Source: Ceratopteris richardii (lineage: Eukaryota > Streptophyta > Polypodiopsida > Polypodiales > Pteridaceae). From it: 64,000 bases of DNA. The notes under the pieces are model-generated. The model saw only the letters and a program-made list of their open reading frames with translations, made no database searches and had not been told where the DNA came from. This document shows, one piece after another, positions 57,045 to 64,000 of this stretch. The stretch spans positions 131,245,138-131,309,137 of the forward strand of contig CM035423.1 in assembly GCA_020310875.1 (NCBI GenBank). Direction: 5' to 3'. The first letter of the stretch is position 1. Every line of letters begins with the position of its first letter. Position numbers and translations under genes: made by a program.

Positions 57045-58189
57045 TGTAGCGTTTCCTCAATCACAATCTATCCCCAATCACAATCTTTCGATTACTCAGA
57101 AATAACAGTGGAGAGAAGAATGCAGAGATTGCACAAGGTAAAAGAAAATCTGATGTGGAAGAGTAGAACAAATATGACGTAGAGAAGGAAGAATTTTGAT
57201 ATTATAGATGTGAATCAATGGTTACAGTAGCTTTGGACCATAGCTTCTTGACGAAGCCTCTACCTCCCGACCACCCCCGAGCTATCACAATCGCATTCTC
57301 ACTCGCACTCTCAATCACACTCTCACTCTCACTCTCACTCTCAATCACAAGGTAATTCTCAGATTTTTGTGTGTCCTCCGTGTTGATGCGCAGGCCTTCT
57401 TATCTTTTTCCGTTTGATCGCAGCCGTGCTCCCCAAAGAAGTGTGCGATCCACCAAATTTAGAAAAAGTCGAGTTTCTCCAAAACTTTTGCAAAAAAGCC
57501 ATGCGATCGTAGTGTACTTCCTTTTTTAGCATACCTGTCAAAAATAGCAGAAAAACACCAAGAAGACATATCTGAAAACATACATAATTAGACATGGTGA
57601 CAGGTGAGCATGAAAATCACGGATTCGAATAGAATTAGAGAAGCCCTTGTTTTTTTTTTTAAGTGTTGGAAAAAACGGCACTTTTCAAAGCCCTGTAACT
57701 CAAAAACAATGAGGAATTAGGTTAAGCTTGTGAGAGACACTTTTATTCAATTTTTCAATCTGCACAATAGTGTTAGAGACGTCCGAGGTCCAAATCCACC
57801 TCCAAATGCCACTTTTGAGCCCTGCAAGGTTTAAAATTCTAGAGAGAGAGTAAAATCAAGGCATTTTCTTTCAATGAACTAAACGTAGGACCCTGAACGA
57901 GGTACTTAGAACATGACTCACAAAAATCTCACACAAGCACTTTTATTCTCTTCTACTTGCTCTACCTTTCCCTCATACAGAGTTTTCCTTAATTCTTTCA
58001 TCTTCACCTTCAAAATCCCACTGGAAAACATGATGCAATTAAGGTCTAGAGAGAGAATATGAAACTTGTCAACCCAAAATTTTTCCTACATGCATAAAAT
58101 GACCTAATTATTCGTTCTAAGCATTATCCCCACAATGAAACTCAGAAAGTTCAAAATGAATTATTTCACTAGAAAAGAGGCCTATTACA
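57045..58189 (-). repeat. 3' LTR of gypsy F, 1,145 bp
   Basis: On the plus strand it runs from TGTAGCGTTTCC to CCTATTACA. In element orientation it starts TGTAATAGG. It contains a CTCACTCTCACTCTCAATCA-type short repeat. About 97% identical by eye to 62704-63850. Confidence 0.95.
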
Positions 58190-58207
58190 ATTCTTCCCCC
58201 CTTTAAG
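58190..58207 (-). other. Polypurine tract of gypsy F
   Basis: The minus strand reads CTTAAAGGGGGGAAGAAT immediately before the 3' LTR start TGTAATAGG, the expected plus-strand primer. Confidence 0.9.
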
Positions 58208-58217
58208 AACTCTGTCC

Positions 58218-58437
58218 TTAGAGTTGGAAAGAAGGATAATGTGTTAGAAAGTCATCTAAATTCACCCAACTCGAATCTTCTACTGGGTATGAATGCCATT
58301 TCACCAAAATTTCTACTATAGATCTATTTCTAAGAAATCTTTCCTTCCTATCTAATATTATTTCCAGTTGAAGCTCAAAAGAGCCATCGTCTTTCAACTT
58401 ATAATTGTCCTGCAAAACATGAGCAACATTAGACACA
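58218..58437 (-). pseudogene. Gypsy F chromodomain (C-terminus of pol)
   Basis: NVAHVLQDNYKLKDDGSFEL, then VEILVKWHSYPVEDSSWVNL, the chromodomain core (hydrophobic-VKW-x-x-YP...SW). It ends 11 bp before the polypurine tract. Chromodomains of chromoviruses are thought to guide integration to particular chromatin. It is separated from integrase by a frameshift at about 58440, apparently a single-base loss. Confidence 0.9.
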
Positions 58438-58439
58438 TA

Positions 58440-59978
58440 TCTTTAAGTAAGCTGACATGAAATACAGGATGCACATTTAGATATTTAGGTAATTCCAGCA
58501 AATAAGCAAGAGATCCGATCTTTTTCAAAACTTTAAAAGGCCCTGCATATCGAGGAGAAAGTCTATGATCCTTCCCTAGCAACAAGTTAGATCGGTGAGG
58601 ATTAACTTTAAGAAATACCATATCATCAACTTGGAATTCAAGTGGTCTTCTCTTTAAATCATAGAACTTCTTTTGTCTTTTCTGAGCTTCTCTTATATGT
58701 TTCTTAATTTTTCCAAGTTCTTCATCCATCTTATCAAGCATTTCTTTGGATACTTCTACTTTATTTGGAAAACCCAAAAACGAAGGTGGAGTCAAACAAT
58801 TATAACCATACATAGCTTCAAACGGAGTCATTTTTATAGATGCATGCCATGCACTATTGTATGCAAACTCAACCAAGGGTAAATATTCACTCCAGTTATC
58901 CTGCTTTTCATTCACATACATACGCAACATATCCTCAACTACCCTGTTAACCCTCTCGGTTTCCCCATCAGTTTGTGGATGGAAAGTTGTACTCATACGA
59001 AGTTGAGTTCCAATGGATTCAAATGTCGCTTTCCAGAAGTTTGACGTAAATCTAGAATCTCTATCAAAAATTATGCTTTTAGGCATTCCATGCAATCGAA
59101 ATATTTCTTTTACAAAGATTCTTGCAACATTCAAAGTAGTATCAGTCTTTTTCATAGGAAAGAAGTGTGCCATCTTGGTAAGCCGATCGACTACAACAAA
59201 TATGGTATCATGCTTACTTCTGGTCATAGGTAGCTTAGTGATAAAGTCCATAGAAATAGACTCCCACTTCTGATTTGGAACATCCAAAGGTTGAAGCATT
59301 CCTGGCATCCTCTTAAACTCAGATTTCACTTGTTGGCACTTCAAACATTCATTTACATATTTTCTAATATCCCGCTTCATACACGACCAAAAGTAAGAAT
59401 ACTTTGTTTTAACATATGTCCTTGAATAACCTGGATGTGCAGAAAAAGGTGCATCATGACAATCATGCAGTATTTTAACTTTTATTGGAGATTCAGAAGA
59501 TAAGCATAGCCGATTGTTATAATACAGTGTTCCATTCTGCAAATGAAATTTTTCCTCATACGTCGATCCCCTGTTCGCATTCAAAGCATTCAAAATAGGT
59601 GCATAAAAAGGATCCTGTTTTATCTCTTCTTGAATTTGATTGAGAAAATCAGAATTTATTACAGAAACAAGATTACACAAAGGTCTCCGACTCAATGCAT
59701 CAGCAACCTTATTTTCCTTACCAGCAAGATACTTAATGTCAAAATCATACTCACTTAATAATTCAATCCAATGCTTCTGCCTGTTGTTAAGCAATGGTTG
59801 AGTGAAGATGTATTTTAGACTTTGATGATCTATTTTCAATTCAAACTTAACCCCCTAACAATAGATGTCTCCAATGCTTAAGTGCATGCACAACAGCAAG
59901 CATTTCTAAATCATGAGTAGGATAGTTAAGTTCATGCTTTCTTAGTTTTCTGGACTCATATGCGACCACCCTGCCATC
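58440..59978 (-). pseudogene. Gypsy F RNase H C-terminus and integrase
   Basis: After the TAG at 59979: [20 protein letters not shown], then a frameshift at about 59848-59855. From 59839 it is open to 58394: IDHQSLKYIFTQP, HWIELLSEYDFDIKYLAGKE, NKVADALSRRPL, integrase HHCC (HDCHDAPFSAHPGY...CLKCQQVK), core MDFITKLPMTRSKHDTIFVV, IFDRDSRFTSNFWKATFESI, HPQTDGETERVNR (catalytic D, D, E all present), and C-terminal GPFKVLKKIGSLAYLLELP. Integrase inserts the cDNA. Confidence 0.95.
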
Positions 59979-61121
59979 CTATGAAATAACACATCCTATC
60001 TGACTACCACTTGCATCACATGCAACCACAAAAGGCTTTCCCATTTCTGGTATTTTCAAAACACAATTCTCAACGACTTTTTGTTTCAATGTTTCAAATG
60101 ATTTTTGACAGGCATCACTCCACGCAAATCCTACATTCTTTTTAGTTAATTCGGTGAGGGGAGTAGCTATCTTAGAGAAATCCTTAATATGTGCTCTTTC
60201 ATACTGTGCCAACCCAAGAAAACTTCTAACATCCCTTACAATCTTAGGAATCGGCCAATCAACTATTGTTTTTACTTTATCTTCATCTATAAGGATTCCT
60301 TCTTTTGATATTACTCTTCCTAGATACACAAGTTTATCCTTAGCAAAGAAACACTTACTCTTTTTCCCATACAATTTGTGTTCTCTAAGAGTTTGCAAGG
60401 TCTTCTTGAGATGTACCGCATGCTCCGAATCATCTTTAGAGTACACAAATATATCATCAAGGAAGACTAAGATGAATTCATCTAGGTAATCGTGAAAAAT
60501 ATTATTCATCAAGCACATAAATGTGGTAGGAGCGTTTGTTAAACCAAAAGGTAGAACCGTAAACTCATAGTGACCATATTGTGTTCGAAAAGCCGTCTTA
60601 GGAATATCCTCTATTTTGATCCTAATTTGGTGATATCTAGATCTTAAGTCAATCTTTGTGAATACGGTCGCTCCACTTAATTGACCTAATAAGTCATCTA
60701 TGTGAGGGAGTGGATACTTATTCTTAATTGTTCTTTTAATCAACCCCCTATAGTCAATGCATAATCTGTAAGAGCCGTCTTTCTTCTTCTGAAATAAAAC
60801 AGGCGCACCCCAAGGTGAGACACTCGGTTTTATTAAGCCTTTCTTCAAAAGATCATCTAATTTAATCTTAAGCTCCTTTAGTTCATCAATGTTAAATCTA
60901 TAGGGTGCTCTAGAATATGGTTCACTCCCTGGATATAGGTCAATGGCATGGTCAATCTACCTAGGTGGGGGTATACCAGGCAAGTCTTCTGGAAATACAT
61001 CGGCATATTCTTTCAAGAGATTTCCTACGTAATCTAGAATATCTTCATCATTACCTTCCTGATGCAGATTGTTCACATACACTACAAATGTTTTGCAGCC
61101 ATCACGTATACCTTTAATTAT
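59979..61121 (-). pseudogene. Gypsy F reverse transcriptase and RNase H start
   Basis: After the TAG at 61122-61124 the linker runs YADVFPEDLPGIPPPR, then a second TAG at 60957-60959 directly before [78 protein letters not shown] (catalytic pair intact), [30 protein letters not shown]. RNase H start: [18 protein letters not shown], stopped by a TAG at 59979-59981 where related elements have Gln before DGR. Confidence 0.95.
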
Positions 61122-62669
61122 CTACATAGCAGAAATAAGAGTAGGCTTAGGATTAAAGACATCACCTAGAATATGAATAGATTCATCATTTAGCTTCACA
61201 GTGATCGTTCTTTGTTCACAATTAATTGTCGCAGAATTTTTAACTAACCAATCCATGCCTATGATTACATCACTCTGTTTCATCTCAATTACATGGAAGC
61301 TTCCAGAAAAGTGTCTATTAGAAAGAGTAAATTCAAGGTTTTCAACATATCCTTTCGTGTAGTGTAATCGTCCATTGGCCATCTCTACAGGTCTAGTTAT
61401 CTGCATATTTAGGGCTATCCCTAGATTCTGTACCAATTTGAAAGATAGAAAACAATGGGTACTACCTGAATCGATCAAAAATCTAGTTTTATGCACAGAA
61501 ATCATACCCGGAATCGCGATTACAAAAACCTTTAGGAAAGAACTAACCACCATGCAACGTAAAGTAGAGTCAGTGCACTTACCGCCATCATCTGCTTCCT
61601 CAATAATTGTACCCTCCTCGATGATGTTTATCGCTTTTGATTGTGCGGGTCGTAAGACTGCCTTGTTCGGGCACTCATATGTCCGATGCCCTTGCTCCCC
61701 GCAACGAAAACACAGACCAAGTCTTTTTGCCCTCTCAATAAAATTAGGGTCTTGTTGCCACTCAATTGGTTGACGCCTCCTTTGATTTTCCACCGGCCGA
61801 GCAGGGTTCTTACCTTGGTCGTTAGAAGATGGAGTTTTCTTTGAATTGTTCATGTTCATTGCAACAGGTCTTTGTGGCCTATGTCCCGTTGCAATGAATC
61901 TGCTTCTATTTGCCTTCTGCAAATTGAACTTCTCCATCTTCTCAAAGTTCTCAGCCATCGCAACAGCATCAAGAAAATCAATGCATCCAGATCCCTTGAC
62001 TTGATAGCGAAGTTCCTCGCGAAGCCCTTCAATAAATTTACTCTTTAGAGCATTACCACTAACCTCTAATGCATATTTATGAAGACGTAGGAACTTCTCT
62101 TTGTACTCATCAACAGATAAGCTATGCTTGTCACTTTCGTGTTGTCGGAAATTGTAGAACTCCATCTTCTTCTCCATATGGTAGTGTGGAGAACAATAGC
62201 GTTTTTCAGCTTGTTCTCTAAATTCCTTCCATAGAATAGGACCAGAACGCGTTCGAGTCTGCATATATGACTTCCACCATAGCTTCGCGATCCCACGCAG
62301 ATGCAGGATCCCAACTTTTGCCTTGGACTCTTCACTAAATTGTCGAAGGTCAAAGAAATCCTCTAGTTCTTCAATCCATGCCTCAAGATCTTCGCCACTC
62401 TTCTTCTCGCCATCAAAATCATTTAACTTTGCCTTCTTGAAGACTTGGTTAAGGGCAAACTCACCTGGTTCCATATCTTCAGAATTGCGTTTTTGTTTTT
62501 CGCGAGGTATACTAGATGTTCCCGCACCTTCATCTATTTCATCGTTCAGCTCCACAAACAAATTTGTTGCTCCTTCTGGTTGCTTTCCCCCTCGTTCTTT
62601 GCGCAATTTACCAAGAAGCTTCTGAATAAGCTCCTCTTGTTCACGAACCTTTTGTGTTAGACCTTCCAT
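61122..62669 (-). CDS. Gypsy F Gag-protease, intact frame
   Basis: About 515 codons from the ATG at 62669 (MEGLTQKVREQEELIQKLLG). The frame is open back to 62723, across the primer site into the LTR, but has no other ATG there. N-terminal coiled-coil Gln/Glu stretch; capsid (LNDFDGEKKSGEDLEAWIEE, FRQHESDKHSLSVDEYKEKF, FIEGLREELRYQVKG); knuckle CFRCGEQGHRTYEC at about residue 320; retropepsin with FLIDSGSTHCFLSFKLVQNL (DSG) at about residue 400 and VIIGMDWLVKN. It assembles the particle and cleaves the polyprotein. It ends at a TAG where Gag-Pol would be expected to run on. Confidence 0.93.
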   Translation of the reverse strand: MEGLTQKVREQEELIQKLLGKLRKERGGKQPEGATNLFVELNDEIDEGAGTSSIPREKQKRNSEDMEPGEFALNQVFKKAKLNDFDGEKKSGEDLEAWIEELEDFFDLRQFSEESKAKVGILHLRGIAKLWWKSYMQTRTRSGPILWKEFREQAEKRYCSPHYHMEKKMEFYNFRQHESDKHSLSVDEYKEKFLRLHKYALEVSGNALKSKFIEGLREELRYQVKGSGCIDFLDAVAMAENFEKMEKFNLQKANRSRFIATGHRPQRPVAMNMNNSKKTPSSNDQGKNPARPVENQRRRQPIEWQQDPNFIERAKRLGLCFRCGEQGHRTYECPNKAVLRPAQSKAINIIEEGTIIEEADDGGKCTDSTLRCMVVSSFLKVFVIAIPGMISVHKTRFLIDSGSTHCFLSFKLVQNLGIALNMQITRPVEMANGRLHYTKGYVENLEFTLSNRHFSGSFHVIEMKQSDVIIGMDWLVKNSATINCEQRTITVKLNDESIHILGDVFNPKPTLISAM

Positions 62670-62689
62670 CGTTCCCGCGGATTGATTCT

Positions 62690-62701
62690 GCTCTGATACC
62701 A
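62690..62701 (-). other. tRNA-iMet primer-binding site of gypsy F
   Basis: The minus strand reads TGGTATCAGAGC, two bases after the 5' LTR end, a perfect site. Confidence 0.95.
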
Positions 62702-62703
62702 CT

Positions 62704-63850
62704 TGTAGAGTTTCCTCAATCACAATCTATCCCCAATCACAATCTTTCAATTACTCAGAAATAACAGTGGAGAGAAGAACGCAGAGATTGCACAAGGTAA
62801 AAGAAAATCTGATGCGGAAGAGTAGAACAAATATGACACAGAGAAGGAAGAGTTTTGATATTATAGATGTGAATCAATGGTTACAGTAGCTTTGGACAAT
62901 AGCTTCTTGACGAAGCCTCTACCTCCCGACCACCCCCGAGCTATCACAATCGCATTCTCACTCGCACTCTCAATCACACTCTCACTCTCACTCCCACTCT
63001 CAATCACAAGGTAATTCTCAGATTTCTGTGTGTCCTCCGTGTTGATGCGCAGGCCTTCTTATATTTTTCCGTTTGATCGCAGCCGTGCTCCCCAAAGAAG
63101 TGTGCAATCCACCAAATTTAGAAAAAGTCGAGTTTCTCCAAAAACTTTCGCAAAAAAGCCATGCGATCGTAGTGTACTTCCTTTCTTTAGCATACCTGTC
63201 AAAAATAGCAGAAAAACACCAAGAAGACATATCTGAAAACATACATAATTAGACATGGTGACATGTGAGCATGAGAATCACGGATTCGAATAGAATTAGA
63301 CAAGCCCTCGTTTTTTTTTTCAAGTGTTGGAAAAAACGGCACTTTTCAAAGCCCTGTAACTCAAAAACAATGAGGAATTAGGTTAAGTTTTTGAGAGACA
63401 CTTTTATTCAATTTTTCGATCTGCACAATAGTGTTAGAGACTTCAGAGGTCCAAATCCACCTCCAAATGCCACTTTTGAGCCCTGCAAGGTTTAAAATTC
63501 TAGAGAGAGAGTAAAATCAAGGCATTTTCTTACAATGAACTAAACGTAGGACCCTGAACAAGGTACTTAGAACATGATTCACAAAAATCTCACACAGGCA
63601 CTTTTATTCTCTTCTACTTGCTCTACCTTTCCCTCATACAGAGTTTTGCTTAATTCTTTCATCTTCACCTTCAAAATCCCACTGGAAAACATGATGCAAT
63701 TAAGGTCTAGAGAGAGAATATGAAACTTGTCAACCCAAAATTTTTCCTACATGCATAAAATGACCTAATTATTCGTTCTAAGCATTATCCCCACAATGAA
63801 ACTCAGAAAGTTCAAAATGAATTATTTCACTAGAAAAGAGGCCTATTACA
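62704..63850 (-). repeat. 5' LTR of gypsy F, 1,147 bp
   Basis: On the plus strand it runs from TGTAGAGTTTCC to CCTATTACA. Pair of 57045-58189; most differences are transitions. The right edge at 63850 adjoins CATATG, part of the target duplication. Confidence 0.95.
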
Positions 63851-64000
63851 CATATGTTCTTCACATCAATGGTTGCACTTCGTCTCTCCTCAAGGATCCA
63901 TGGTTGAGAAACTTGGGCAAGATCATCTTCATTCTTGAACACAGTTTCATCTTGAACTTGATTGTCATTGAATACTTGATTCTCACATTGAATTGCTTGC
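63851..64000 (-). other. Right flank of gypsy F; open to the window edge
   Basis: The minus strand is open for the whole 150 bp: QAIQCENQVFNDNQVQDETV, then LAQVSQPWILEERRSATIDV and KNI, in frame with 57043-56885 across the insertion. Acidic, Gln/Asn-rich. Not a retroelement domain I recognise. Confidence 0.45.

Larger units (their letters stand above)
57045..63850 (-). mobile_element. Chromovirus Ty3/gypsy element F, structurally complete
   Basis: 6,806 bp with two LTRs, primer site, polypurine tract and all Gag-Pol domains plus a chromodomain, oriented minus. CATA lies immediately outside both ends (57041-57044 and 63851-63854), a 4-bp or, counting one terminal base, 5-bp target duplication. 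LTRs differ at roughly 28-30 sites, so the insertion is fairly young compared with everything else here. Three TAG stops and two frameshifts in pol make it non-autonomous; gag and protease are intact. Confidence 0.95.

Noticed and set aside
61375..61773. 132-codon plus-strand frame inside gypsy F
   Set aside because: It is antisense to the well-conserved gag knuckle and protease of the element.

Overview
This 64 kb window looks like intergenic DNA from a plant nuclear genome. It is almost wholly built of LTR retrotransposons in different states of decay. The evidence is: plant-type Ty1/copia and Ty3/gypsy domains (retropepsin, reverse transcriptase, RNase H, integrase, chromodomain, CCHC zinc knuckles); several primer-binding sites complementary to plant initiator tRNA-Met and one resembling a tRNA-Asp site; TG...CA long terminal repeats; a plant-type hAT (BED/DUF659) fragment; and no rRNA, tRNA, operon or dense gene structure. 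Such old, nested insertions and the absence of a clear host gene suggest a large-genome seed plant, possibly a gymnosperm, but the species cannot be fixed from sequence alone.

Layout, left side. 1-19.1 kb is best read as one minus-strand Ty3/gypsy element (family T, non-chromovirus type). Its 5' LTR is at 18.72-19.14 kb with a decayed tRNA-Asp-like primer site beside it, its 3' LTR is at 1-305, and other elements lie nested inside: a copia 5' LTR plus gag (16.6-17.86 kb), a 2,075-bp terminal-inverted-repeat element that splits the reverse transcriptase (11.41-13.49 kb), a second gypsy gag-PR-RT run (3.7-7.3 kb) and a copia element whose LTR ends sharply in gypsy RT at 3,671. 19.1-28.6 kb holds an unidentified Glu-rich and His/Pro-rich region, a plus-strand copia RNase H with LTR (with a 113-bp tandem duplication at its head), gypsy and copia fragments, and an internally deleted chromovirus-type element (24.8-27.6 kb).

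Middle. 28.6-33.8 kb is a minus-strand copia element split by a composite block (copia RNase H plus LTR, then gypsy gag). A 380-bp CATA/TA microsatellite joins it to a gag with several zinc knuckles and its LTR (34.2-36.1 kb). 36.6-40.26 kb is a striking head-to-tail array of three 1,210-bp units about 2% diverged. A LINE reverse-transcriptase fragment (41.1-42.0 kb, minus) abuts a copia gag (42.0-43.0 kb, plus).

Right side. 43.9-49.3 kb holds minus-strand gypsy gag-PR, copia gag with PBS and LTR, and a second copy of the 28-34 kb copia family. 49.4-53.8 kb is a plus-strand copia element whose RT is joined by deletion to a 3' LTR remnant. 54-56.5 kb has a copia gag scrap, a third copy of the family T LTR, a second large CATA microsatellite, and a truncated hAT transposase. 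57.045-63.85 kb is the best-preserved element: a minus-strand chromovirus with two LTRs (1,145 and 1,147 bp, roughly 97% identical), PBS, polypurine tract, gag-protease, RT, RNase H, integrase and chromodomain. It has three in-frame TAG stops and two frameshifts in pol, so it is not autonomous. It interrupts a reading frame that continues on both sides of the insertion.

Taken together, no gene here is a convincing active host gene. All coordinates of decayed domains are approximate, identifications rest on motif reading, and LTR identities are counts by eye.
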